This document shows positions 24,920 through 33,106 of a stretch of 64,000 nucleotides of DNA, piece after piece. The stretch is from Sulfurospirillum diekertiae (GTDB lineage: Bacteria > Campylobacterota > Campylobacteria > Campylobacterales > Sulfurospirillaceae). The notes below the pieces were generated by a model, which was not told the origin of the DNA, ran no database searches, and was given only the letters and a program-made list of their open reading frames with translations. Each line of letters starts with the position of its first letter. Position 1 is the first letter of the stretch. Location of the stretch: contig NZ_CP039734.2 of the NCBI RefSeq assembly GCF_011769985.2, forward strand, positions 1,612,001-1,676,000, given 5' to 3'. A program made the position numbers and the translations under genes.

Positions 24920-26809
24920 TTAGTTTTGATCTAAAAAGGCCACCAGCGCTTCAGCAGTCATAGGTTTTGCAAAAAGATAGCCTTGCATACTATCACACCC
25001 ATTTTCAATGAGAAAGGCTTTTTGCGCTTGTGTTTCAACGCCTTCGGCCAATACTTCAAGTTCAAGTGTTTTACCCAAAGCAATAATTGCTTTAGCAATA
25101 GCTTGATCATCCTTGGCTTCTGGTAAATCTTTGATAAAAGAACGATCAATTTTAAGCTTATGCAACGGTAGCTGTTTGAGGTAACTGAGAGACGAATACC
25201 CTGTACCAAAATCATCAATTGAAATTTTGTAGCCCAAATTTTCAAGTTTTTGTAACGTTATAGCAAATTGTTTAGGATTGCTCATAAAGCAACTCTCGGT
25301 TACTTCGAGCTCTATGGTTAAAGCACTCACGCCAACATTCTCACGTATTGCTTCAATTTTCTCAACAAAATCATCTTCTTCGATTTGTACACTGGAAATA
25401 TTGATAGCAACAATGACATCCTCAAATAAATTTTGTTGAGACCATGTGTTCAACTGTTCTAACACTTTTTTAAAAATCAATAATCCAAGGGGAATGATCA
25501 ATCTTGTCTCTTCTGCTCTTGCAATAAAACTATCTGGCATCATCATGCCATTAATAGGATGTTGCCACCGAACAAGTGCTTCAAGACCTGTAATTTTGTT
25601 TGTATAAAGATTGACTTCAGGTTGAAAACAAACGATCAATTCGTCATTATCAATCGCTTCTTTTAGGTCATTATCTAACTTGGAAACATTTAAAAGGTGT
25701 TCTGTCATAGAAGATGTATAAAAGGCATAACATTTTTTGCTACTCATTTTTTTAGCTTCGTACATCGCGGTATCTGCATTTTTCAAGAGGGACTCAAAAC
25801 TCTTACCATCTTGTGGACAACACGCTACACCCATGCTTGTAGTCACCTTGAAATGTTCTATAGCAACGTCAAGGGGAACAGTCAAACTATTGGCTAATTT
25901 TTCACACAATGCTTCTACATGTAAATGGCCATTTGTCAAAATAACAAATTCATCGCCACCTACACGGGACATAAAATCAGTTTCAGATAAACACGATAAA
26001 AAGCGTTCAGCCACTAATTGAATAACTTTATCACCTAATGTGTGACCATACATATCATTGATCGTTTTAAAACGATCCAAATCTAGAAATATAAAAGATA
26101 ATGCAGGCTCATTGACTAAACGTTTTTCAAGCTCTTGTTTCAAAAAAACACGATTTGGCAGTTTTGTCAAAGGATCATTTAGAGCTAAAAAAAGCACCTC
26201 TTGTTGTGCATTTTTACGATCACTAATGTCACGATGCGTTCCAGCAAGTCTTAATGCAGCACCCATTTTATCGCGTTCGACGACAGCACCTGAGCCTTCT
26301 ATCCAAACCCAATGTCCATTTTGATGACGCATACGAAACTCTATAACATAAGGCTTATTATTTCGAATTGTATTTTCAATAGCATTGTGCGCAATCATTT
26401 GATCATCAGGATGAATTCGATTTGACCAATCCGTATCTATGTCATCAATATCTTCTCGTTTTAAGCCTAAAAAAGAGAGCCATATATCATTGACAATATG
26501 GGTATGATGGACATAATCCCAATCCCAATACCCTAAATTGGCACCTTGAATGACATGCTCCAAACGTTGTTCATTTTCTTTAAGTTTTTTTTGCATGGAT
26601 TCAATTTGAAGAATTTTTGTTTTAATCAAACTATAAAGCAGCACTGATGTGATGAAAACAAAAAAGAAACCTTTATAGGTTGAGAGTGTTGCAAAGAGAG
26701 TGGTATTAGTAACAAAATACTCTACTGCATGATCTGAAAAATAGATCCACAACACAGAGAAAAGAGCATAAATAATCACAATACGTAAAGGGTTCATGTT
26801 AAACAACAT
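24920..26809 (-). CDS. Membrane PAS-GGDEF-EAL protein (c-di-GMP turnover)
   Basis: About 629 residues. Two N-terminal helices flank a short periplasmic loop (residues about 5-60), then a PAS domain with PAC tail (about 80-200; GYWDWDYVHHTHIV, VIEFRMRHQNGHWVWIEG), a GGDEF domain with intact signature in SRVGGDEFVIL and DLDRFKTINDMYGH, and an EAL domain with GLEALVRWQHP, VTESCFMS and IDDFGTGYSSL. Both catalytic sites look complete, so it could make and break c-di-GMP. The start is uncertain: 26809 is an ATG with AAAGAG some distance upstream; an in-frame TTG at 26854 has no site. Confidence 0.85.
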   Translation of the reverse strand: MLFNMNPLRIVIIYALFSVLWIYFSDHAVEYFVTNTTLFATLSTYKGFFFVFITSVLLYSLIKTKILQIESMQKKLKENEQRLEHVIQGANLGYWDWDYVHHTHIVNDIWLSFLGLKREDIDDIDTDWSNRIHPDDQMIAHNAIENTIRNNKPYVIEFRMRHQNGHWVWIEGSGAVVERDKMGAALRLAGTHRDISDRKNAQQEVLFLALNDPLTKLPNRVFLKQELEKRLVNEPALSFIFLDLDRFKTINDMYGHTLGDKVIQLVAERFLSCLSETDFMSRVGGDEFVILTNGHLHVEALCEKLANSLTVPLDVAIEHFKVTTSMGVACCPQDGKSFESLLKNADTAMYEAKKMSSKKCYAFYTSSMTEHLLNVSKLDNDLKEAIDNDELIVCFQPEVNLYTNKITGLEALVRWQHPINGMMMPDSFIARAEETRLIIPLGLLIFKKVLEQLNTWSQQNLFEDVIVAINISSVQIEEDDFVEKIEAIRENVGVSALTIELEVTESCFMSNPKQFAITLQKLENLGYKISIDDFGTGYSSLSYLKQLPLHKLKIDRSFIKDLPEAKDDQAIAKAIIALGKTLELEVLAEGVETQAQKAFLIENGCDSMQGYLFAKPMTAEALVAFLDQN

Positions 26810-26936
26810 AGGTTTGCTCGCTCTTTCTGAAATTTCTCTTGATCTATTATACAATAGGATAATAGATATTTATGGTATTTTGATATAAATTCAGATAAAA
26901 TCCAAGCTTCAAATTAACTGTGAGGCGGTACCTTTC

Positions 26937-27362
26937 ATGTTCGGTATGGGTATAGGAGAAATCCTTGTTATTGTAATTATTGCGATTATATTTTTAGGTC
27001 CAGAAAAACTTCCAGAGGCAATGGTCAAAGGTGCAAAATTTTTTAAAACACTGAAAACCAGCATCAATGACGTCAAAAGTACCTTTGAACAAGAGATGAA
27101 AATTCAAGAGCTTAAAGAAGAAGCAATCACCTATAAGAAAAAACTAGATGAAGCAACGGCAAGTGCTCGTAAAGTGATCACATTTGATGAGCTTGAAGAG
27201 ATTAAAAAAACGACACAAGGCGTCAATGACTCGTTAAAAGAGCTTGAAAATAGTGTCAAAGAGAGTGCTTCCCTTGAATCTTCTGCCACTCCCGTCACTC
27301 CACAACAACCTGTGATTGTTGAAGAAACCCCTAAAGAGATCAAGAAAGAGGTAAATGCATAA
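26937..27362 (+). CDS. tatB: Sec-independent translocase subunit TatB
   Basis: 141 residues: one N-terminal membrane helix (GIGEILVIVIIAIIFLGPEKLPEAM, key part FLGPEKLPE with the hinge Gly-Pro), amphipathic helix (FKTLKTSINDVKS) and a long charged coiled-coil tail ending in a P/V/E-rich stretch. That is TatB rather than TatA (longer tail, E at position 8). It works with TatC to export folded cofactor-bearing proteins such as periplasmic molybdoenzymes and hydrogenases. Its stop shares an A with the tatC start. Confidence 0.9.
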   Translation: MFGMGIGEILVIVIIAIIFLGPEKLPEAMVKGAKFFKTLKTSINDVKSTFEQEMKIQELKEEAITYKKKLDEATASARKVITFDELEEIKKTTQGVNDSLKELENSVKESASLESSATPVTPQQPVIVEETPKEIKKEVNA

Positions 27363-28141
27363 TGTTTGATGAGTTAAAACCCCATTTAGCTGAACTTCGT
27401 AAAAGACTTTCGATCGCCTTACTGGTTATTTTAGTAATGTTTATTGTCTGCTTTGCCTTTTGGCAACCCATCCTTGCATGGATGATCGCTCCTCTTAAAG
27501 CGGTTCTTCCTGAAGGAAGTAATGTCATTTTCACAGGCGTACAAGAACCTTTTTTCACCGCAATGAAAGTTGCTTTTTTTGCAGGATTTATTCTCTCATT
27601 GCCCGTTATCTTTTGGCAATTTTGGCTTTTTGTTGCCCCAGGTCTTTATGAGAATGAAAAAAAGTTGGTCATTCCTTTTGTGCTCGCAGCCACAACAATG
27701 TTTACCTTAGGTGCCTCTTTTTGTTACTATGTTGTCGTTCCTTTAGCCTTTGCCTTTTTGATTGGTTTTGGTAGTGCTTTGTTTACTGCGCTTCCTAGCA
27801 TCGGCGAATACGTTGGTTTTTTCACCAAATTCTTAGTAGGATTTGGACTCTCTTTTGAAATGCCTGTTGTCATCTTTTTCTTTGCAAAATTGGGACTTGT
27901 CGATGATAAAGGACTCAAAGAGTTTTTTCGCTATGCCATTATTATTATCTTTGTCGTTGCAGGTATTTTAACCCCTCCTGATATTTTGTCCCAATTTTTA
28001 ATGGCAGCTCCTCTGCTTATTCTTTATGGTATCTCTATTTTGGTCGCTAAAGCGGTAAATCCGTACATTCCACCAGAAGTTGATGAAACTGAAGATGATG
28101 ATGAAACTGAAGATGATGAAGAAACAAAAAGCGAGGAATAG
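27362..28141 (+). CDS. tatC: Sec-independent translocase subunit TatC
   Basis: 259 residues with six membrane helices. Family marks: N-terminal LKPHLAELRKRL, the first-loop PF, FFTAMKVAFFAGFILSLPVIFWQFW, and FLVGFGLSFEMPVVIFF. The C-terminal tail is highly acidic and repeats DETEDD, odd but common in this group. It receives the twin-arginine signal peptide. The GAGG of its last codons is the ribosome site for queA. Confidence 0.95.
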   Translation: MFDELKPHLAELRKRLSIALLVILVMFIVCFAFWQPILAWMIAPLKAVLPEGSNVIFTGVQEPFFTAMKVAFFAGFILSLPVIFWQFWLFVAPGLYENEKKLVIPFVLAATTMFTLGASFCYYVVVPLAFAFLIGFGSALFTALPSIGEYVGFFTKFLVGFGLSFEMPVVIFFFAKLGLVDDKGLKEFFRYAIIIIFVVAGILTPPDILSQFLMAAPLLILYGISILVAKAVNPYIPPEVDETEDDDETEDDEETKSEE

Positions 28142-28144
28142 ACC

Positions 28145-29164
28145 ATAGACCCGCTTTTAAAATCGACTTACGACTACACACTTCCGCCAGAGCTTATCGC
28201 CACACATCCGGTTGAACCCAGAGATGAGGCGAGGCTTTTGGTGTTTGATCGAAAAACTGGTCGCATCACGCACACGCTTTTCAAACATCTTTTTGACTTT
28301 TTACCCTCAGACATTGCGATTCTTCTCAATGACACTAAGGTCATTAAGGCACGTATTTTTGGCAAAAAAGAGAGTGGCGGTGAAGTCGAAGTGCTTCTCA
28401 ACGCCCCACTACAAGAAAATTGCTACTCTGTTTACATCAGAGGTCGTGTTAAAGCAGGAACTGAGCTCTTTTTTGATGAACATATGCACGCAAGAATTAT
28501 CGAACTCAAAGAGGATGGTACCCGTGTGGTTGCATTTTTTCAAGAAGGCAAAGCTTTACATACCAAAGCGCTCTTTGATGTACTCGAAAAAATTGGACAT
28601 ATTCCACTTCCTCCGTACATCAAACGAGAAGATACCAATGAAGACAGTGTGGATTACCAAACAGTTTTTGCTAAAGAGCAAGGTGCGGTTGCTGCACCAA
28701 CCGCTTCATTGCACTTCACCGATGCAATGTTTAAAGCGTTAAAAAAGCGTTACGAAACCCATTTTTTAACCTTACATGTAGGAGCAGGAACCTTTAAACC
28801 CGTCGAAGCGGAACACATCAAAGATCATGTGATGCACTCCGAGATTTACGCCATTCCTTCGCTTACATGTAAACTCATTGAAAGCCCCAAAAACATCTTA
28901 GCCGTGGGGACAACCGTCACACGAACGGTAGAGTATTTTGCTAGAACCAAAGTGCCAGTAGGAAAATGCGACCTCTTTTTGCATCCTCAAAATCCCCCTA
29001 TTCGCGTCAATCATCTTTTAACGAATTTTCATCTTCCCAAATCAACATTGATTATGCTGGTAGCGTCCTTTGTGGGAATCGAGAAAACACTTGCACTCTA
29101 TAAAGAAGCCGTCGAAGAGAAGTATCGCTTTTTCTCTTACGGCGATGCGATGCTAATTTTATAG
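28145..29164 (+). CDS. queA: S-adenosylmethionine:tRNA ribosyltransferase-isomerase QueA, apparent ATA start
   Basis: Transfers and isomerises the ribosyl part of SAM onto preQ1 at the wobble base of tRNA (queuosine pathway). Full-length QueA (339 residues) is coded from 28145: DPLLKSTYDYTLPPELIA, then THPVEPRDEARLLVFDRKTGRI, GRVKAGTE, GAVAAPTASLHFT, LHVGAGTFKPV and the end SYGDAML. The first 31 codons contain no ATG, GTG or TTG; the first normal start (TTG 28238) would cut off the conserved N-terminus. GAGGAA sits six bases before an ATA at 28145-28147, just where an ATG is expected. Either a rare ATA start or one G-to-A change/error. tatC ends three bases before. Confidence 0.88.
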   Translation: MDPLLKSTYDYTLPPELIATHPVEPRDEARLLVFDRKTGRITHTLFKHLFDFLPSDIAILLNDTKVIKARIFGKKESGGEVEVLLNAPLQENCYSVYIRGRVKAGTELFFDEHMHARIIELKEDGTRVVAFFQEGKALHTKALFDVLEKIGHIPLPPYIKREDTNEDSVDYQTVFAKEQGAVAAPTASLHFTDAMFKALKKRYETHFLTLHVGAGTFKPVEAEHIKDHVMHSEIYAIPSLTCKLIESPKNILAVGTTVTRTVEYFARTKVPVGKCDLFLHPQNPPIRVNHLLTNFHLPKSTLIMLVASFVGIEKTLALYKEAVEEKYRFFSYGDAMLIL

Positions 29165-29202
29165 TGTCAATCTTTCTTACGACACAATAACCTTTCTCGT
29201 TA

Positions 29203-29217
29203 TAACCTTTAAGGTTA
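29203..29217. promoter_or_regulatory. Perfect inverted repeat before the radical SAM gene
   Basis: TAACCTT T AAGGTTA, two 7-base arms around one base, 78 bases upstream of the radical SAM start. Operator-like; no regulator known. Confidence 0.35.
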
Positions 29218-29294
29218 CAATGACTAAAATGTAACTTCCCTAGACAATAAAACCTGCTTACGTAATCCAAAAAGTTGTACTAAAAGAGGTCATA

Positions 29295-30038
29295 ATGTTC
29301 ACTCAAATAGAAATAACAACGGTATGTAACGCAAAATGTTTTTACTGTCCTCAAGATACACTACCTCATAGCCATATGTCAGAGGAGTGTTTTAATCAGA
29401 TTGTCCAATCCGAAAAAAAGCCTACCTTGCTCTTGCTTCAAGGTACAGGGGAACCACTGATGCATCCTTCTTTTTGGAAAATGGTTATCTTTGCTAAAGA
29501 GAGAGAGCACCGTATCGGTATTATCACTAACGGTAGTATAGACATAGACCCTAAGCATCTTTTCTTATTAGATACTATCGGCTTTTCTCTGGATACCCTA
29601 GATGAAGCCCTTGCCAAACGAAGTGGCAGAACCTCTCCCTCTCAAACCCTTAAACATCTTTTAGCGTGCCATAGCTTAACCCCTAAAAAGATTAAACTTT
29701 ATGCCGTAAATTATGGGCAAAATCTAGAACCTCTTATAGCTTTTGCGAAAGAGCAGAATATTCCTCTTGCTATTCAACAGATACAACCTAAAAAGAGTTA
29801 TCAAGCACATTACACCACAGAACCTTTACCTTATACAACCTACCAATGTACCTACTTAGAAAATAAAAAGATGCATTACTATTTTGTAGATGGAACCAAA
29901 GCTCCTTGTTGCTTTATGATTGATGCTACAAAAGTTTTACCAATTAAACAGATACGGCAACACCTAGAACAAAAGAATGTTCCCCCATGTTGCACACAAT
30001 GTGGAGAGTTGACAGGGATAAAACGGCTTTATATATAA
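29295..30038 (+). CDS. Short radical SAM protein with C-terminal cysteine cluster
   Basis: 247 residues. The radical SAM cluster motif CNAKCFYC stands at residues 11-18, followed by the SAM-binding GTGEPLMHP and ITNGSI. The C-terminal third holds further cysteines (QCTYLE, APCCFM, VPPCCTQCGEL), like a trimmed SPASM domain that would bind one more Fe-S cluster. SPASM proteins usually modify peptides, but no precursor peptide was seen nearby. It stands alone, 130 bases after queA, with an operator-like palindrome upstream, in a patch that looks acquired. Confidence 0.72.
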   Translation: MFTQIEITTVCNAKCFYCPQDTLPHSHMSEECFNQIVQSEKKPTLLLLQGTGEPLMHPSFWKMVIFAKEREHRIGIITNGSIDIDPKHLFLLDTIGFSLDTLDEALAKRSGRTSPSQTLKHLLACHSLTPKKIKLYAVNYGQNLEPLIAFAKEQNIPLAIQQIQPKKSYQAHYTTEPLPYTTYQCTYLENKKMHYYFVDGTKAPCCFMIDATKVLPIKQIRQHLEQKNVPPCCTQCGELTGIKRLYI

Positions 30039-30106
30039 GAAATGAAATTCAACACAAAGGGGCACAAAGTGGTGAAGAAAATAGGGCGGCATAATCTAGA
30101 TAATGG

Positions 30107-30118
30107 TTTACATGTAAA
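30107..30118. repeat. Iterated palindrome TTTACATGTAAA, intergenic copy
   Basis: Exact copy 22 bases before the start of the unknown membrane protein, near its ribosome site. Confidence 0.8.
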
Positions 30119-30139
30119 GATAAAAGAGGAGAAAAAAAT

Positions 30140-30877
30140 ATGATAGGACTACTCATATTGGTTATCGGAGTTGGATATTACTATTTATCCAAATTCATTA
30201 TTAAAAGCACCTATGAAAAATACGGCACAAAAAAAGCCAAATACATTGCAACAGCAATCATGGTGCTGATACCTACTTGGGATATTGTTTTAGGTTATCC
30301 CATTTATGCGTTTTTATGTCTGACCAATTCAGGTGTAAAGATATACCAAAGCATAGATAATGTTGAGGGTTTTTATATTGGCGAAGAACATGGAACGTAT
30401 GGCGAAATACCGCCATTACCATATCATGGATATCGTTTTATAGATTATAAAAAGAGGAAAAATTCTAAAGAACCTTATAAATACTATAGGGTTTCTTGGG
30501 TAAATACTAATATGACTAGTGAATGTATTCAAATAGGAAATGCCTCTAGTCAATATGATCTTAATTTATATAAACATGGCAAATGTGTCATAAAAGAGGA
30601 AATACCTGAGAGTGAAGTAAGCCAGTGGGAGTGGGATGATCATAAAAGTATCAGAAAAAAGATTGTTCCCATCGTTAATATTTTTATCAGAATAACAGCC
30701 ATTCATGATAGAAAAAATAATGTGAATATAGCAGAAAGTATCGGTTACAGTTTGGATAGTAACTGGTTCTGGGGAAATATACAAAATATAACAAGTTCCA
30801 AAGGAGCATTCGCATCTTGTGGCAGCACAAATGGTATGTTAGAAAATACATTAAAACCAAAAAAAGGAGACAAATAA
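30140..30877 (+). CDS. Unknown membrane-anchored protein
   Basis: 245 residues that I do not recognise. Two hydrophobic helices lie at about 2-18 and 34-58; the rest is polar with many aromatic residues (YKYYRVSWVNTNMTSE, SEVSQWEWDDHKS) and one cysteine pair candidate (C-V-I, ASCGS). AGGAG precedes the ATG. Two bases after its stop begins a short frame that looks like the 5' end of a much longer partner gene, cut off. The pairing suggests a two-gene unit of a surface or secreted protein and its membrane partner; this is inference. Confidence 0.55.
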   Translation: MIGLLILVIGVGYYYLSKFIIKSTYEKYGTKKAKYIATAIMVLIPTWDIVLGYPIYAFLCLTNSGVKIYQSIDNVEGFYIGEEHGTYGEIPPLPYHGYRFIDYKKRKNSKEPYKYYRVSWVNTNMTSECIQIGNASSQYDLNLYKHGKCVIKEEIPESEVSQWEWDDHKSIRKKIVPIVNIFIRITAIHDRKNNVNIAESIGYSLDSNWFWGNIQNITSSKGAFASCGSTNGMLENTLKPKKGDK

Positions 30878-30878
30878 A

Positions 30879-30980
30879 ATGGCAACGATTAAAGAGTATT
30901 TAGATTACGCAGAGCTAGCCCAAGCGAGTTACGGTAAAATAAAGGGGTCAGGGCTAAACTTTAAACTTTTGAGCCATTGA
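30879..30980 (+). pseudogene. Truncated 5' remnant of a larger gene, cut at a 23-bp repeat
   Basis: Starts with ATG and a ribosome site (AGGAG 9 bases upstream) and reads MATIKEYLDYAELAQASYGK, which resembles the N-termini of large Campylobacterota proteins of unknown or lipase-like kind; then it enters GGGGTCAGGGCTAAAC, a copy of the 23-bp repeat (30948-30970), and stops after 33 codons. The repeat probably replaced the rest of the gene by deletion or insertion. Confidence 0.5.
30948..30970 (+). repeat. 23-bp repeat, copy 1 (plus orientation)
   Basis: Pattern TCAG-rr-CTAAAC-TTTAAAC-TTTT preceded by AATAAAGGGG. Four more copies flank the orphan gene at 61.8-63.1 kb. Best match is to 61600-61622 in inverse orientation (21 of 23). 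Confidence 0.65.
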
Positions 30981-30991
30981 AGCAAAAGACT

Positions 30992-31024
30992 CTCTCATTG
31001 TGAGAGTAAATCTTTACATGTAAA
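30992..31024 (-). terminator. Hairpin and palindrome copy after the flagellar-like gene
   Basis: CTCTCA TTG TGAGAG (30992-31006) followed on the minus strand by GTCTTTTGC, plus an exact TTTACATGTAAA at 31013-31024. Probable terminator of the minus-strand gene ending at 31049. Confidence 0.45.
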
Positions 31025-31048
31025 AAAATGCAAGAGTATTTTTGAAGA

Positions 31049-31330
31049 TTATGCTTTCATATCGAGGAGGCTTCCAAGCATCTCATTTTGAGTTTTAATC
31101 GTTTCAACATTCGCTTTAAAACTTTTATCAATAGCGATTTGATCGGTAAATTCTGTTGTTAAATCAGTGCCGTTGGTTGATTGACTGCTTTGTGCGACAA
31201 TGGCATCATTTTGATTGGTAATCGTTGTTTGCGTTGCATTATAATTGTCTGTGTTCACATTTGCAACATTTTGTGCACTGTTGTTCATCCAGTTTGACAT
31301 TGCTGTCATGGCAGTAGAATTAATTTGCAT
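31049..31330 (-). CDS. Minimal flagellar rod/hook-family protein
   Basis: 93 residues. The N-terminal part INSTAMTAMSNWMNNSAQNVANVNTDNYNATQ (core SAQNVANVNTDNY) matches the flagellar basal-body rod N-motif; the C-terminal part DLTTEFTDQIAIDKSFKANVETIKTQNEMLGSLLDMKA (core FKANVETIKTQNEMLGSLLD) matches the Flg_bbr C-motif of FlgC/FlgE/FlgG. The whole middle domain of rod and hook proteins is missing, so the two coiled-coil halves are joined directly. It is single-copy here, away from flagellar genes. It may be a rod accessory or a size-reduced axial protein; function is inferred. Confidence 0.7.
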   Translation of the reverse strand: MQINSTAMTAMSNWMNNSAQNVANVNTDNYNATQTTITNQNDAIVAQSSQSTNGTDLTTEFTDQIAIDKSFKANVETIKTQNEMLGSLLDMKA

Positions 31331-31401
31331 GCTGACTCCTTTCTCTCTTTGTGCAACTATACTCTACTTCGCTTGAAGGGAAAATAAAGAAAATAATCGA
31401 T

Positions 31402-32089
31402 CTATTTTAGAAGGGTTTTGAGTGTCTCATTCAGCTCTGCGATCAATTTTGTATTGGTCTCTTTTGAAAAGGCAAAATACAAATCGCTCTCTTTGAGAAC
31501 ATAAACAACTTCATATTCGGAGAGATCATTTCCCATTTCTCGGAGAAGTTGCCATACTGCCTCAACACCAAAAGCAATGGCATCGACACGGTTTTCCTTA
31601 AGCTTTTTTAGCTGAGAAGTGAGATTGGCAAAACGATCCAATTCTTCAGCACGAAAACCAATATCAAATAAAGCTTTTTCAGTTGAAGTACCTGGAATGG
31701 TGGCAATTTTATAGCTATGTAAGGCATCAGGCGATGCGATAATCATATGTTTACTTTTTTTGGCAATAACTCCCAATGTCATTTTTCCAATAGGACCAAC
31801 CCATTGAAACAAAGCTTCACGCTCATGGATACGAGCCATACTGTAGATCATCGTATTTTTTTTATTTAAAACTTCATGATAACCAATCGTCCAAGGTAAA
31901 AGGTAAATGTTATTTTCAAAAATTGTATGGCCACTTTTTTGGAATAATTGCTCTAACAAAAGAGTTGCTTGACCCTTAACCTTTCCATTTTCTAAAAAAT
32001 TATAAGGGGGATTTTGTTCCGTATAGACTTTAAAAACCTCGGCAGACAAAGAAAAAACATAAAAGAAATAAGAGAAAAAAAGATTTCAT
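31402..32089 (-). CDS. Periplasmic solute-binding protein (family 3), signal peptide out of frame by one base
   Basis: Bacterial extracellular solute-binding fold, two lobes: VYTEQNPPYNFLENGKVKGQATLLLEQLF at the N-terminus, YSMARIHEREALFQWVGPIG, KKLKENRVDAIAFG and LYFAFSKET. The long frame begins at 32049 without a signal peptide. Upstream, ATG at 32087-32089 (sharing an A with the preceding TAA) starts MKSFF and, if the run of seven T (minus strand; 32075-32081) had six, would read through a signal peptide ending SLSA just before EVFK. So the true gene is 228 residues with one extra base. It follows a hybrid kinase and an HD-GYP regulator and may be a sensor accessory rather than a transporter part. 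Confidence 0.72.
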
Positions 32090-33106
32090 TACTTATCTTT
32101 AGGTCGGTTGAGTGATTTCCAAGTATAAATAAACATATCAAAATTTTCAAGTAAAATATTGGCAATATCGGGATCAAACTGAGAACCTGACATCATCACA
32201 AAATAGTCTTTAACCGCCTTTTCTTCCCAAGGCTCTTTGTAGACACGTCTATCTAAAAGGGAATCAAAGACATCCGCCACCGCACAAATACGCCCGACTA
32301 AAGAGATATCTTCGCCTTTTTTACCATAAGGATACCCTTTTCCATCCCAACGCTCATGATGTTCAAGTGCAATGGTTGCCGCTAATTGCATGAGTGCAAA
32401 TTCAGAGTCAACTAACATCGTATGCCCCAATAGAGAATGGCTTTGCATCATTTCCCACTCTTGTAGTATCCAGTTTTGAAGGTTTATTGAGAATTTCATC
32501 ACTGATGCCAACTTTACCTATATCATGCAACACAGATGCCATTTTAACCTTTTCACACTCTGCTTCATCATGACCTAAAAATTTACACAAAAGATAACAA
32601 AATTCTGCTACACGTCTCAAATGTTGACTGGTCTCTTTAGATTTAAGCTCCGCAATGGAAGCTGCAAGATATGTCATTTCATGGTTAAGTTTACGTACTT
32701 CTTCCGTTTTATCATTGACTTCTTCTTGCAAATGAGATTGGAGTTGATACAATGCTATATGTGTTTTAACTCTTGCTTTTAAGACCTTTGCATGAAAAGG
32801 CTTTGAAATAAAATCAACAGCACCTAAATTAAACCCAATCTCTTCAAAATCTCTCCCATCATTCGCAGTGAGAAAAATGACAGGAATCGCATGTGTTTTT
32901 TCATTGAGCTTCAATCTACGACAAACTTCATACCCTGTCATCAAAGGCATATTAATATCCAATAAAATTAAATCAGGAAGGACAGTTTCAGCTAATAAAA
33001 TCCCTTTTTTACCCTCTTTTGCAGCATAGACTTCATATTCATTCAGTAAAGAACTCAGCATTTCAATATATTCAGGAGTATCTTCAATCACCAAAATTTT
33101 AGCCAT
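32089..33106 (-). pseudogene. Response regulator with HD-GYP phosphodiesterase output, one frameshift
   Basis: REC domain (1-120): VIEDTPEY, LILLDINMPLMTGYEVC (phospho-Asp), SKPFHAKVL. A helical linker follows, then the HD-GYP domain starts with MASVLHDIGKVGISDEILNKPSKL in the first frame; the frame then fails (to 32408). In the next frame EWEMMQSHSLLGH, HHERWDGKGYPYGKKGEDI and AVADVFDSLLDRRVYK continue it to 32089. One extra base near 32470-32477 explains this; without it the protein is 338 residues with HD, HHE and GYP sites in place, a c-di-GMP phosphodiesterase. Its start overlaps the kinase stop by eight bases. Sequencing error is possible. Confidence 0.82.

Noticed and set aside
28771-28780. 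CTTACATGTAGG in queA as a palindrome copy
   Set aside because: It codes the universally conserved LHVGAG of QueA and matches only in part; chance is enough.
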